A stretch of DNA of 36,825 nt from Candidatus Kaiserbacteria bacterium RIFOXYB1_FULL_46_14 (GTDB lineage: Bacteria > Patescibacteriota > Minisyncoccia > Phycocordibacterales > UBA918), in the NCBI GenBank assembly GCA_001783525.1, contig MFMS01000002.1, positions 208,135-244,959 on the forward strand, read 5' to 3'. The notes below the pieces were generated by a model. It saw only the letters and a program-made list of their open reading frames with translations. It was not told the DNA's origin and did not search any database. Of the stretch, positions 1 to 8,435 are shown in pieces (positions within the stretch are counted from its first letter, which is position 1; each line of letters begins with the position of its first letter). The position numbers and the translations under genes were made by a program.

Positions 1-108
1 CGACCAAAAACGCCAGGCGGCGGCATGAGTCCGCCACCCAAATTCCCCTGGCCCGTGCATTGCGCGCGGACCAGGGGTTTATTCATAATTAAATTCCTTA
101 CTAAACAT

Positions 109-1788
109 ATGCCATCTTTCACTTCGATCCGTACGCTAGTTGCCCAAAATTGGCAGGCTGGTTTGACCGTCGCTCTTATCTCAGTACCACTTTCAATCGC
201 ACTTTCGATCGCTTCTGGTGCCGGCCCACTACCAGGCTTGGTGACCGGTGTGGTCGCCACCTTAATCGCCGGCTTCTTTGGCGGTAGTCATTTCAACATC
301 ATCGGTGCGGCTGGAGCACTCGCCACTGTACTTTTTGCCGCCACCTTGGCCGCACCGGCGGGTCTCGGTGCCGCTGTACTACCTTTTATCGCCATCACCA
401 CCGGTCTCATTATTCTTTTGGTGTGGTTTTTTGAATTTGATCGCTATCTTTATTACATCCCTTCTTCGGTGATGTACGGTTTTGCCGCCGGCGTAGCTAT
501 ACTGATCGCCGCTTCACAACTATTTGACGCTTCTGGTCTTTCGGCACTATCTCGCACAGGCCACCTAACTGGAGACCTAGAGAAATTTGTGGAGCATTGG
601 GGTGATGTGCACTTGCCTTCTTTGGCTGTCTTCTCCGCTTTCTTGGTTGGTATCTTGGTCTTCAAGCGTTTTGTTAAGCGCGTACCGGCCGTAATTCCTG
701 CTGCTGTGATCGGCATTTTGGTTGGTTACTTCGCAGATTCTGCACTCGGACTCACCACGCTAGCTGATAAGTTTGGTGACTTTGAAGCAACACTCATCTT
801 GCCAGTTTCTTGGGCAGCATTAGACATCTTTCGAGAGTCAGCCGCCCTTATGTGGATCCTAAAAGTGTCGGGTATAGTGGCACTGATCGCCATTCTCGAA
901 ACCCTTATCACTGCCAAACTTGGCGACAAGCTCACCCGTACTGAGTCATCTTCAAGCCGTGAATTGCTTGGTTTGGCTCTTGCCAATATCGGCTCTGGTG
1001 CCGCCGGCGGCTTACCTGCAACCGGTGTATTCATCCGCACTGGTGCCAATATCAAAGCCGGTGCTACCCATCGCACTAGTGGAATCTTGACCGCCCTCTT
1101 TTCCGCATTGATCGCACTCCTAGTATTACCTTTCTTCTCTTACCTACCAATGCCAGTGATCGCCGCCGTCCTCACTAACACTGCCCTTGGACTACTTGAA
1201 CTTCATAAGTTTAAGGAATTTTATCAGCGTGAAATGGAGAGCTTCGGCATTGCCATACTGGTTGCTCTTATCACTATCTTCCACGATGCTGGACTAGGCG
1301 TAACAATTGGTGCGGTAACCGCTCTAGTTCTCTTTGCTCGCAAGATTGCTCGTGGCCGCTTCGATGTGGTCTGGAATTATAGCGATGGCACCAAAGAAGA
1401 TGTACGCAGTGAACGTCACATCTTGCTACCAAAAAACGATAAGTCAGTCAGAGCGGCCACTTATTCGATTGCTGGTAACCTCGGCTACATTGATGCTGAA
1501 CGACACCGACTCAATTTCAAGCGTTTGGCAGAAGCGAGCAACATCGACAACATTATCATCCGCTTGCGTGACCTCTTTTCTATCGACATCGAAGGCGTTG
1601 ATGCATTATCTGAGAGCGTAAGTGAACTACAACGACGCGGCAAAGGCGTGTACTTTGCTTCCGTATCTCCGACCATTCTCGATGAGTTGTTGGTAATACC
1701 TGCCTTTGCAGAACTAAGTAAGACTCATCACTTCAACCGCAAAACTTCAGACATCCTAAAGGAACTCGGTGTCGCCAACGATCATTAA
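109..1788 (+). CDS. SulP family anion transporter with C-terminal STAS domain
   Basis: This is an inner-membrane SulP/SLC26-type permease, a family that moves sulfate, bicarbonate or other anions. The 559-residue product has about a dozen hydrophobic segments over residues 15-420. It opens with the family-typical stretch VALISVPLSIALSIASGAGP and carries a conserved GGLPATGVFIRTGANI segment near residue 300. A cytoplasmic STAS domain follows at about 440-555 (NIIIRLRDLFSIDIEGVDAL). The STAS loop reads IDIEG rather than the phosphorylatable D-S-G type of SpoIIAA, as is usual in transporters. The frame is open upstream to position 25, but the ATG at 109 gives the usual start and the upstream residues do not look like a SulP N-terminus. 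No Shine-Dalgarno site is visible. The substrate cannot be told from sequence; bicarbonate is as plausible as sulfate. It converges on the UmuD-like gene and overlaps its stop by 3 bp. Confidence 0.93.
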   Translation: MPSFTSIRTLVAQNWQAGLTVALISVPLSIALSIASGAGPLPGLVTGVVATLIAGFFGGSHFNIIGAAGALATVLFAATLAAPAGLGAAVLPFIAITTGLIILLVWFFEFDRYLYYIPSSVMYGFAAGVAILIAASQLFDASGLSALSRTGHLTGDLEKFVEHWGDVHLPSLAVFSAFLVGILVFKRFVKRVPAVIPAAVIGILVGYFADSALGLTTLADKFGDFEATLILPVSWAALDIFRESAALMWILKVSGIVALIAILETLITAKLGDKLTRTESSSSRELLGLALANIGSGAAGGLPATGVFIRTGANIKAGATHRTSGILTALFSALIALLVLPFFSYLPMPVIAAVLTNTALGLLELHKFKEFYQREMESFGIAILVALITIFHDAGLGVTIGAVTALVLFARKIARGRFDVVWNYSDGTKEDVRSERHILLPKNDKSVRAATYSIAGNLGYIDAERHRLNFKRLAEASNIDNIIIRLRDLFSIDIEGVDALSESVSELQRRGKGVYFASVSPTILDELLVIPAFAELSKTHHFNRKTSDILKELGVANDH

Positions 1789-2126
1789 TAAAACCGTCGT
1801 ACTAAACCGACGACCACACCCCACAATGACACCTCTTCTGAAGAGGTGTTTTTTGTAGAAAAATTCTCTACCTTCATCTGACCGTCTTCAATCAAAACAA
1901 CAACGTCGCCACCTTTTGCATTCACGGCCTTATCAACCACCAAAACATCCCCTTCCTCTATACCACTACCCTCTGGCCCACTCCCTTCCATTGTCATAAA
2001 AAATGTGGACGCTGGGTGTTTTACCAAATAGTCATGTATATCAAGCGGTCTGTCTTCCGTCCGCTCTTTCATCACATCAAAAACTTTTCCCATATAAATA
2101 AGGTTGATATTTGGACAAAATTCCAT
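1785..2126 (-). CDS. UmuD/LexA-like S24-fold protein, apparently catalytically dead
   Basis: The 113-residue product resembles the C-terminal S24 domain of UmuD and LexA. HPASTFFMTMEG matches the UmuD segment HPSATYFVKASG, GIEEGDVLVVDKA matches GISDGDLLIVDSA, and it ends WGVVVGLVRRF like LexA (GKVVGVIRRL). In the family a Ser in G-D-S-M and a Lys in the T-V-K motif form the autoproteolysis dyad. Here the first site reads EGSGP, with Gly at the Ser position, and the second reads KVENF, with Glu at the Lys position. The strand pair between Lys and the last strand is also shortened (UmuD is 139 residues). No UmuC-type polymerase is in the window. The role is unknown; a non-cleaving regulator or a binding partner of a polymerase is possible. 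The start could also be Met12 (ATG at 2093). Confidence 0.75.
   Translation of the reverse strand: MEFCPNINLIYMGKVFDVMKERTEDRPLDIHDYLVKHPASTFFMTMEGSGPEGSGIEEGDVLVVDKAVNAKGGDVVVLIEDGQMKVENFSTKNTSSEEVSLWGVVVGLVRRFY
1829..1854 (+). terminator. Intrinsic terminator of the SulP gene, inside the opposite gene
   Basis: An 8-bp stem (ACACCTCT at 1829-1836 with AGAGGTGT at 1842-1849, 5-nt loop) is followed by a T run at 1849-1854. It lies about 40 nt past the SulP stop, within the 3' coding part of the convergent UmuD-like gene, where it encodes roughly the Thr-Ser-Ser-Glu-Glu segment. Confidence 0.75.
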
Positions 2127-2139
2127 GTAGTCTAACTAC
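2127..2139 (-). promoter_or_regulatory. Palindrome immediately before the UmuD-like start codon
   Basis: GTAGT-CTA-ACTAC forms a perfect 5-3-5 inverted repeat abutting the ATG at 2126. On the minus strand it contains TAGACT, which could serve as a weak -10 box. An operator overlapping a near-leaderless promoter is possible. It does not match the known E. coli or Bacillus LexA boxes. Confidence 0.3.
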
Positions 2140-2146
2140 GTGAAAC

Positions 2147-3127
2147 TTAGGCGATTACGACTGAACCAGAGAGTACCAAATGTATCTGGAAAAGCATTAT
2201 CATCACCGCGAGCAAAGCCGCACTGTATGCAATCTGAACTGGGTGGTGACGGCGCCATTCGAGAAGCATCGCTATGAGTAGCGCACCCATCACAAACAGA
2301 CCGATCATTGAATAAATAATCTGCAGCACTAGCCGTGGCGATGTCGCCAGCTTCATAACGCCGGATGGTGTGACCACGGCGGCGACGGCCATTTCGTTTG
2401 AGGTCGTCGCAAAGCTTTCGATCACTACCGTGCCAGACTCGGTCATATCTATGTTTTCTACACCTGCAACTGTCGGTGAGCCGGCGGCGGCCACGTCGTC
2501 CGAACTCGAAGCTTCTGCCGTAAAGCCTAGGATATCGACTGGCTCCTCGACCGGTATGGCCACCGCTGGCGCACCGAACAATTGCACTACAAACACTGTG
2601 TCGTAACCTTCAAATTTTCCTGCTGCTGTACCAATTCCCATTTCCGTATAATGTTCATTCAAGATATTCGCGCGGTGAGAAGGTGAATTGAGCCAAGCCT
2701 CCACAACGGCCGTTGAATCAGTGAAGTGCACGGCGAGGTTTTCTCCCGCATGGGTGTAATTGTAGCCAACTTCCTCAAACCAGTGCCAAGGCGACACTCC
2801 TTCTGGACTCCAGTGCGAGAAATACCCTTCTGCCGCCATATTCTCTGCCTTCAGGCGCGCCGCTTCATCAAGCTCGGCACTTCTGCCAAGTGTCGGGAGT
2901 TGCTCGCGGGCGCGCGAGGCGTTAGTTTCTTCTATTACTACCGCCGGCAATACTGCTGCGACTAGATATTCTGAGGCAAGCCACAGAATCGACTGCAAAT
3001 TGACTAGCGAGAAGGTAATTAGCGTCAAAATCAACATTCCAACCATTGCTGCTTTCTGCAGACTATGAGGCTGGAAGTCGTTTTCCTGATCCGGCACTAA
3101 ATATTTTTTCCAAGTTGTTTTGATCAT
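2147..3127 (-). CDS. CAP-domain (SCP/PR1, YkwD-like) membrane protein
   Basis: This 326-residue membrane-anchored protein displays a CAP domain outside the cell. Residues about 28-60 form an N-terminal hydrophobic segment. The CAP domain spans about 65-188 and shows the family hallmarks: SHWSPEG (His105), AGENLAVHF (Glu129), NSPSHRANIL (His151) and a closing VVQLFG strand. A linker of about 75 residues rich in Ala, Ser and Val follows, and two further membrane helices lie near 265-290 and 300-325. Bacterial CAP proteins are mostly of unknown biochemical role; envelope remodelling or binding of surface ligands are common proposals. The gene follows the sortase gene by 26 bp on the same strand and is probably co-transcribed, which puts it among envelope proteins. 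No Shine-Dalgarno site is seen. Confidence 0.9.
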   Translation of the reverse strand: MIKTTWKKYLVPDQENDFQPHSLQKAAMVGMLILTLITFSLVNLQSILWLASEYLVAAVLPAVVIEETNASRAREQLPTLGRSAELDEAARLKAENMAAEGYFSHWSPEGVSPWHWFEEVGYNYTHAGENLAVHFTDSTAVVEAWLNSPSHRANILNEHYTEMGIGTAAGKFEGYDTVFVVQLFGAPAVAIPVEEPVDILGFTAEASSSDDVAAAGSPTVAGVENIDMTESGTVVIESFATTSNEMAVAAVVTPSGVMKLATSPRLVLQIIYSMIGLFVMGALLIAMLLEWRRHHPVQIAYSAALLAVMIMLFQIHLVLSGSVVIA

Positions 3128-3153
3128 GTGTTATAAAAATCATAACATGCGGC

Positions 3154-3780
3154 CTAGCCCTGATCGCTCTCCTTCTGGTCCCAGTGGAGAAACTTCGCAT
3201 AAACCACTAGATTGTGACTATAACTCCGATCACTATGGTCGAAGACGCCACCACAGGTGATTAAGCGAAGTTCTGAGCCGTCAACGTCTCCAAAGACCTT
3301 CTCAAATGGAAAACGCTTTTTTGAGTGGTAGCTCAGCCGATAGACCTCAAATACAGCGGTACTTCCATCTTCGCGACCTATCTCTATTAAGTCTCCATCC
3401 TTAATGTCTTTAAGTGGCTGAAAGACCTCTGGTCCTGTCTCCGAATCGACATGCCCAACAATCACTGACGGTCCAATCTCACCAGGTGTCGGACTATGTT
3501 TGTACCAAGCGACGGTATCAAAACCCTTTGGGACCTCCATTAAGCCTGTCGAGTCCAAATCAAGTGGTGTCTCAAATTCGGCCTCAATGCCGACCGCCAA
3601 GACTCGGATAAACACCGGCAAAGATGGCTCGACTGATCGAGATGTTTCTTCTGGATAATCGGTGCGACCAAACGCAAGACCTACCTGATCCAACCAGAAG
3701 TACGTACTCGAACCACCCATCAATACACCAAGTAGTAAAACAGCGATTGGTTTTCTGATCGGTCGCAGAAAACTGAACAT
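3154..3780 (-). CDS. Class F sortase
   Basis: This is a membrane-anchored transpeptidase of the sortase superfamily, which cuts a sorting motif on exported proteins and attaches them to an acceptor. The 208-residue product has an N-terminal membrane segment at residues 10-30. The catalytic domain contains VGHVDS (His110), LITCGG (Cys176) and DRSYSHNLVVYA (Arg185), the His-Cys-Arg triad in the arrangement typical of class F. I chose the ATG at 3780 because it overlaps the stop of the upstream surface-protein gene as TAATG, a translational coupling arrangement. An in-frame upstream start at 3816 would overlap that gene by 37 bp. The coupling suggests the 460-residue surface protein is its main substrate. 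The acceptor is unknown. Confidence 0.92.
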   Translation of the reverse strand: MFSFLRPIRKPIAVLLLGVLMGGSSTYFWLDQVGLAFGRTDYPEETSRSVEPSLPVFIRVLAVGIEAEFETPLDLDSTGLMEVPKGFDTVAWYKHSPTPGEIGPSVIVGHVDSETGPEVFQPLKDIKDGDLIEIGREDGSTAVFEVYRLSYHSKKRFPFEKVFGDVDGSELRLITCGGVFDHSDRSYSHNLVVYAKFLHWDQKESDQG

Positions 3781-5162
3781 TAGAAGCCTAACCAGGCGAA
3801 GATTGGCCATAACCATGACAGAGCGCTAGATAACCGTGGTGCAGCCCCTCCTCTACCAGCCTCGAGTGCTCCGGTAGGAACCGCAGTTATTTGCTCTCCC
3901 AAGATCTTAGGAGTACCACCACCATTACTACTTCCACCGCTACCACCTCCACTACTTCCACCTCCACTACCACCACCATCTCCGTTACCCCCGTTACCTC
4001 CACCATTCCCACCGCCGCCGAAGAAATTACCGAAATTGAACCCTGAATATGTTTCTACAATGGCTGCGTACGCGGTCGGTATGAACCAATTTTTGAGATT
4101 GCCGAGCCAAGTAACTGTTTCGTTACCTTCTTCATTCCTTGGTACAGTGACGGTATAGCTCTGCGGTGAGCTCGGAAAAGATTGTAACCAGTTGCTCCAG
4201 ACACTCTCTGACAAGACCCAAGTTCCCGCTTCTACGACGAACGAGTAATATCCGGTAGCATCGGTCGAAGTGGTGGCAGTCGTAACACCATCAGTAATCG
4301 TCACTATCCATCCTTCTAGTGGATCTTCGCCCTCTGGCCATAAACCGTCTTGATTAGCATCGTGCCATACGTAACCTTCGATGCGGTACTCTCTGGTACT
4401 GGTGCCGTTTCCGCCACCATTACCATCATTGAATGTGTTGGTTATGGTACAAGTTTCAGTTTCATCCTTGATTAGGACAATGTCAGTGCAGTTATCATAA
4501 CTGACGGCAAAGTCGCTCGGTACACTATCCTCTACGACGTTATATGTTCCAACTTCCACCGTCATGTCGTTGGTTCCATCCGATTCGAACGCCGTTGTGC
4601 TGGCACCATTTACATTAAAGGAGAACGAATCTGGAGCTGTGCTAGTACCAACAACAAGCTTCACGACCTTGAGAGTCGCCATATCTACACCACCGCCGCC
4701 TCCTGCTTCGGGACGATATTGATTATCTGCTTCACATGGGAGCGGGGAGTTAAATTGGCCAAGATCGCTTTCTTGGATCTCGATCATGGCTAGGTATTCA
4801 TTATTAGGATCAGGATTACAACCAGAACCATACCAACCTACTCGCCAATCCGATTTCACGAGTCCGTCTGGAACTATCTCCTCGACAGTATAAGTACCTG
4901 GCTCGAGCGCTACGACACTGTCGTGAGGCACGGTCTCGTTAAAATTAACGCCAATGATCTTAAAACTAAAATCGCTTTCTGTGTAACCTTGACTGTCGCC
5001 GCTGAATTTTTTATAGACATGAACATCGACAGTGGTCGGCGTATCTCCAATCGTCTGAGCTGATACCGTAGGCAATGGGATCGGAAGTAAAAATACGCAA
5101 ATTGCTAACGTTAGCAATAAAGTGGTCGGCCAAAAGATACTTGGGCGAAATAGTGCTTTCAT
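3780..5162 (-). CDS. Exported SdrD-B/SpaA-like surface protein, likely sortase substrate
   Basis: This 460-residue exported protein probably serves as a stalk or adhesin. Residues 1-35 form a signal peptide ending near TVSAQT. Two prealbumin-like beta domains follow at about 45-145 and 160-245, the second with the SpaA-type stretch VEVGTYNVVEDSVP. An SdrD-B-like domain at about 258-350 contains IEGYVWHDANQDG and DATGYYSFVVEAG. A Gly/Ser linker precedes the C-terminal tail PKILGEQITAVPTGALEAG followed by RGGAAP and a hydrophobic stretch that ends the protein. The tail has no LPXTG motif and no basic end. The SdrD-B domain closely resembles one in the 1634-residue protein of the same locus. Its stop codon overlaps the class F sortase start. 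A promoter lies about 85 nt upstream of the transcript start-to-ATG interval. Confidence 0.85.
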   Translation of the reverse strand: MKALFRPSIFWPTTLLLTLAICVFLLPIPLPTVSAQTIGDTPTTVDVHVYKKFSGDSQGYTESDFSFKIIGVNFNETVPHDSVVALEPGTYTVEEIVPDGLVKSDWRVGWYGSGCNPDPNNEYLAMIEIQESDLGQFNSPLPCEADNQYRPEAGGGGGVDMATLKVVKLVVGTSTAPDSFSFNVNGASTTAFESDGTNDMTVEVGTYNVVEDSVPSDFAVSYDNCTDIVLIKDETETCTITNTFNDGNGGGNGTSTREYRIEGYVWHDANQDGLWPEGEDPLEGWIVTITDGVTTATTSTDATGYYSFVVEAGTWVLSESVWSNWLQSFPSSPQSYTVTVPRNEEGNETVTWLGNLKNWFIPTAYAAIVETYSGFNFGNFFGGGGNGGGNGGNGDGGGSGGGSSGGGSGGSSNGGGTPKILGEQITAVPTGALEAGRGGAAPRLSSALSWLWPIFAWLGF

Positions 5163-5252
5163 AGCTTGGTGGATTATCGTTGCAATAACAAACTCGTTCG
5201 GATTTATCCCACTGACTTTACGTTGATTCTAAAGTCTTATGCTTCTACCTGA

Positions 5253-5281
5253 ATTTTACCTCTCGACCTAACAGATTTCAA
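5253..5281 (-). promoter_or_regulatory. Sigma-70-type promoter for the surface protein-sortase unit
   Basis: Read on the minus strand, TTGAAA (5276-5281) and TAAAAT (5253-5258) are separated by exactly 17 nt. Transcription would start near 5246, giving a leader of about 84 nt before the ATG at 5162. This separates the surface protein-sortase unit from the upstream 1045-residue gene, although no terminator is visible between them. Confidence 0.65.
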
Positions 5282-5297
5282 CAAACCCGTTTCTGAC

Positions 5298-8200
5298 CTA
5301 ATGGAACCATCCAAATACTTTTTTTACAACGGAACCAACACCACTCTGGGCTGCTGGGGCTGGCTGTTGAGCGGTCTCGGTCTTCGGCTCCGATACCGGA
5401 GTCGGTGTAGGAGCCACCGGCTGCTTCGGTACAGGCGGAGCAATAGACTTCACGACGACTGGTGTGGTTGGAGTGATCGGCTTGGCGACGATTGGCGTAG
5501 CGACGACGGATGCACTAGCTTTCGAGACAAAACCCGGAGTAGCAAAAGTATAATCACCACCCGTAGAAGTATTGCCCGAACCTGAGGAACGAATCCTGTA
5601 AGTGTACTCTGTCGCTGGCTTGAGATCGAGCAGGAACATATAGTGTTTGGTCTTCAAAAATGGCATATGAGCACTGGCTCGGTCGTAACCCAAGTTTTTT
5701 GCTAGTTGATCGTAAGGAGAAACTCCATTGTTTTCACTGAAGAAGATCTGGCCATCGGTCGGCTTGCTTGTCTCCCAAGTCAATACGGCAACATATAGAC
5801 CGTTCGTATGTTGATAAGTACCCAAGAGACCAACGTTCCGTATTCCTATATCCACTCCCTTTATTTCCAAGGTGTGCTTTGCAACCGGTATACGAAGTTC
5901 TTTGGTTTTCTTCCCAACAGTTGAACTCGCTGCGTTGTATGCGATCACCTTTGCTTGATTGGTGTAAGAACCAGTCGGAGTATCGGCCTTGTAATTGATC
6001 GTATAAGTAAGTGTAATGACCTCGCCAGGCAAAACATTGCCCAAATTCCAGCTTTGTTCACTCACGACCGTACCTATCGGATTAAGCAGGGTATCTATTA
6101 CTTGAGCATCGTAGGCAGTACCGCCGCGATTCTTAACAGTAAGAACATAATCGACAGAGTCACCGGCATTTACCGTCTTACTGATCGGTAGCACAGTGTT
6201 TTTGTAGATTCGAATGTCCGGTGCAGCATCTGCTTTAACTTTACTCGTCTCTCGCTCGATACTGGCGCCAAGCACTTTGCCAGCATTTTTGTTATTACTC
6301 GAAGAACTTCCCCCACCGCCCCCACCTCCACCCCCACCTCCACCTCCACCGCCAGTATTAGTACCACCATTGTCAGTGCCGTTTCCTTGCTCATCTCCGG
6401 AACCACTATTGCCACCATTACCAGTACCGGAATCAGTACCACCATTGTCGGTTGGAGCCGCGCGATAAATCGAAATACTTAAACGCTCGGTATTATCAGC
6501 TCGATTGCCATCCGACTGCGTACTGCGCACGTTAGCCCTAGCAGTTATCGTCGTCGTACCAATCGGCACAATCTCCTCTACGATACCCTCAAAGACGATT
6601 GTCTTACTTCCTCCAGCTGGAATATCGCCAATTGAAGCGGTTTCCAAATTATTTGCGGCCAATCCACCGACAAGGTGATACATATATTCCGAGTCGAACT
6701 CATGATCAAATTGAACATTGCGCGCCTCTAGATCGCCGTTGTTCTTGATCGTGTAAGTATAGATGACCTTACTACCAGGACTGATCGTATCGCTATCAGC
6801 CTGCAACTGACCACCAACCCAAAGATCAGGTGCTCCAAAAGAAATGTCACCATTAAAATCACCGAAGATATTCAGTACTGCCATCACCCAGTTGCGTCCA
6901 ACCACGTTCGTGTTGGCGATATTCATGACGTTTGCGCCAGCATAAGCATCGCCTGTCTCGATCACACCAAGCTCGGCGTCGATCAAGTTTTCACCAGTGA
7001 GTGAGACAATATCGACTTTGTTATTGATCGTACTGGTTGACTGATTATTGAAATTGGCCTCGTAGGAATCGACATCACAATATCTACTACCGCACATCAA
7101 AAGCTCTGATGGCGTCACTTCAGCATCACTATTGTAGATAACCACCCCTTCTGGAGTGACTTCCCACGATAGTCCCTGAGGTAGTCCATAGACGTTTCCG
7201 TTCCAGTTGCCGTGTACTTTTATTAACATGTACATCGAATCGCCGCCGAAGAAATTTTGATTGACCTTATTGAGAACATTTGAGGCGGCTTCCGCGATAC
7301 CAGTGGAAGTGTAGGACTCCACTATATCGGTGAAAGCTTCATTGTTTCCAGACTCGGCGACAGTATCTAGTTCGTTGTTAATATCCGCATAGTTGACGTT
7401 ATTGTCGACCAATGAAGCGTCTTCAATATCTTCAAGTTGAACTAGAGCGTTTGGTTTGCCGAAGAAGGCGTACCAAAGATCTGCCGTAGGCAAGACAAGG
7501 TCTCCGTTTAGGGTACCCATACCGTTCACCGCCATGAGAATATAGTTTGAATCAATGATATTGGTATTGGCGACATTGATTATATTGGCCGCGCCGTAAG
7601 CATTACCGGTTTCGATGGCAGCAATCTCTCCTTCCGCTGAGTTGCCGCCGGTGATAGCGTATATATCGACATCATTGTCGATCACAGCCTCGTTCTGTTG
7701 CAAAAGATTGTAGATGACATCCTCTGCTGCACACGACAACAGAGAACACTGATTAGAAGCACTGACTAATGCATCTGGATTATTGAAAAAAAGTTCCCGT
7801 AGATCAAAGATACCTTCGTCTCCCAACATCTGATTGAGCAGTCTCATAAAACCGCTGGAGTTGATAACATTGGTATTCAACACGTTGGCGATATTGAGGA
7901 CTGACACTGCGTCGCCGGTCTCGATCGTGGCAGTATCGCTAGAAGATGCCAAGTTATCGCCAGTAATGGCGGTTGTAGTCCCCATATTGGTGATGATGCC
8001 GCTGTTGGTACCAGTAGCGTTGAGTTCGTAGGTGTCGAGATCATTCAAAGACGAAGTGGCAGTACTTTGAATATTATTCGAGTTAGCAGTAGTTGAGATG
8101 TCACCGGTCGCAGTAGCGTCGCCAGTCTTAATCGCGGTCGTAGTGCCGGATTCCACTTGTTGCCCGGTCACGTCTTCACCTTCGCTCTCACCACCCTCTT

Positions 8201-8435
8201 CGCCAGGAGTACCTGAAACACCCCCTTCTCCTCCTGTGCCTGGGTCGCCTTCGGTCGGCACGTTGTTTTCACTAATGACCTCTATGGCCTCGACTGGCGC
8301 TTCCGTTCCCTCGCCCTCTACTGGTTCTTCTGCATAGGTAAATAATGGGACTAAACTAAACAAGAGTGCCACGAGAGTCAACGCCGCGGCCAAATTTCGT
8401 GTCTTTTTGAGATCGTTAGAAAATAGCGAGAACAT
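5298..8435 (-). CDS. Large exported adhesin-like protein with repeated N-rich modules and DUF11 domains
   Basis: The 1045-residue product has a signal peptide at residues 1-35 and an acidic Gly/Glu-rich region to about 95. Four copies of an Asn-rich module follow, near residues 171-220, 274-322, 375-425 and 491-539, typified by IETGDAYAGANVMNIANTN then FNGDISFGAPDLW. CX4C motifs follow copy 1 (Cys230/235) and copy 3 (Cys448/453), so the larger unit looks like a pair of modules. A DUF11-type domain lies near 545-655. A linker with 15 consecutive Gly leads to AGKVLGAS, then a second DUF11 domain (about 745-860), a fibronectin III-like domain (about 875-970) and a Pro-rich tail ending KKVFGWFH. 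There is no obvious C-terminal membrane helix. The role is inferred to be adhesion or cell-surface structure. The start overlaps the collagen-like gene by 20 bp. Confidence 0.8.
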   Translation of the reverse strand: MFSLFSNDLKKTRNLAAALTLVALLFSLVPLFTYAEEPVEGEGTEAPVEAIEVISENNVPTEGDPGTGGEGGVSGTPGEEGGESEGEDVTGQQVESGTTTAIKTGDATATGDISTTANSNNIQSTATSSLNDLDTYELNATGTNSGIITNMGTTTAITGDNLASSSDTATIETGDAVSVLNIANVLNTNVINSSGFMRLLNQMLGDEGIFDLRELFFNNPDALVSASNQCSLLSCAAEDVIYNLLQQNEAVIDNDVDIYAITGGNSAEGEIAAIETGNAYGAANIINVANTNIIDSNYILMAVNGMGTLNGDLVLPTADLWYAFFGKPNALVQLEDIEDASLVDNNVNYADINNELDTVAESGNNEAFTDIVESYTSTGIAEAASNVLNKVNQNFFGGDSMYMLIKVHGNWNGNVYGLPQGLSWEVTPEGVVIYNSDAEVTPSELLMCGSRYCDVDSYEANFNNQSTSTINNKVDIVSLTGENLIDAELGVIETGDAYAGANVMNIANTNVVGRNWVMAVLNIFGDFNGDISFGAPDLWVGGQLQADSDTISPGSKVIYTYTIKNNGDLEARNVQFDHEFDSEYMYHLVGGLAANNLETASIGDIPAGGSKTIVFEGIVEEIVPIGTTTITARANVRSTQSDGNRADNTERLSISIYRAAPTDNGGTDSGTGNGGNSGSGDEQGNGTDNGGTNTGGGGGGGGGGGGGGGSSSSNNKNAGKVLGASIERETSKVKADAAPDIRIYKNTVLPISKTVNAGDSVDYVLTVKNRGGTAYDAQVIDTLLNPIGTVVSEQSWNLGNVLPGEVITLTYTINYKADTPTGSYTNQAKVIAYNAASSTVGKKTKELRIPVAKHTLEIKGVDIGIRNVGLLGTYQHTNGLYVAVLTWETSKPTDGQIFFSENNGVSPYDQLAKNLGYDRASAHMPFLKTKHYMFLLDLKPATEYTYRIRSSGSGNTSTGGDYTFATPGFVSKASASVVATPIVAKPITPTTPVVVKSIAPPVPKQPVAPTPTPVSEPKTETAQQPAPAAQSGVGSVVKKVFGWFH
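6309..6353 (-). repeat. 15-codon poly-glycine tract
   Basis: Fifteen consecutive Gly codons (GGT, GGA, GGG and GGC mixed) sit in the linker between the two DUF11 domains of the 1045-residue protein. The DNA is a near-triplet repeat, so length changes by replication slippage would stay in frame and alter linker length rather than switch the gene off. Confidence 0.9.
6819..7925 (-). repeat. Four copies of an Asn-rich ETGDA module
   Basis: The copies lie at about 7776-7925, 7470-7616, 7161-7313 and 6819-6965 in the 1045-residue gene. They share T-G-(D/N)-A, then N-x2-N-x2-N-(T/Q)-N spacing, a short hydrophobic strand and, in copies 2 to 4, a G-x-(L/W/F)-N-G-(D/N) turn. Copies 2 and 4 are the closest pair, which supports duplication of a two-module unit. 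Copy 3 is the most diverged. Confidence 0.75.

Noticed and set aside
1-108. Upstream extension of the SulP protein from ATG at 25
   Set aside because: The 28 extra residues (Pro/Cys/Arg-rich) are unlike a transporter N-terminus, and the segment holds a small GGCGG/CCGCC hairpin typical of intergenic DNA.
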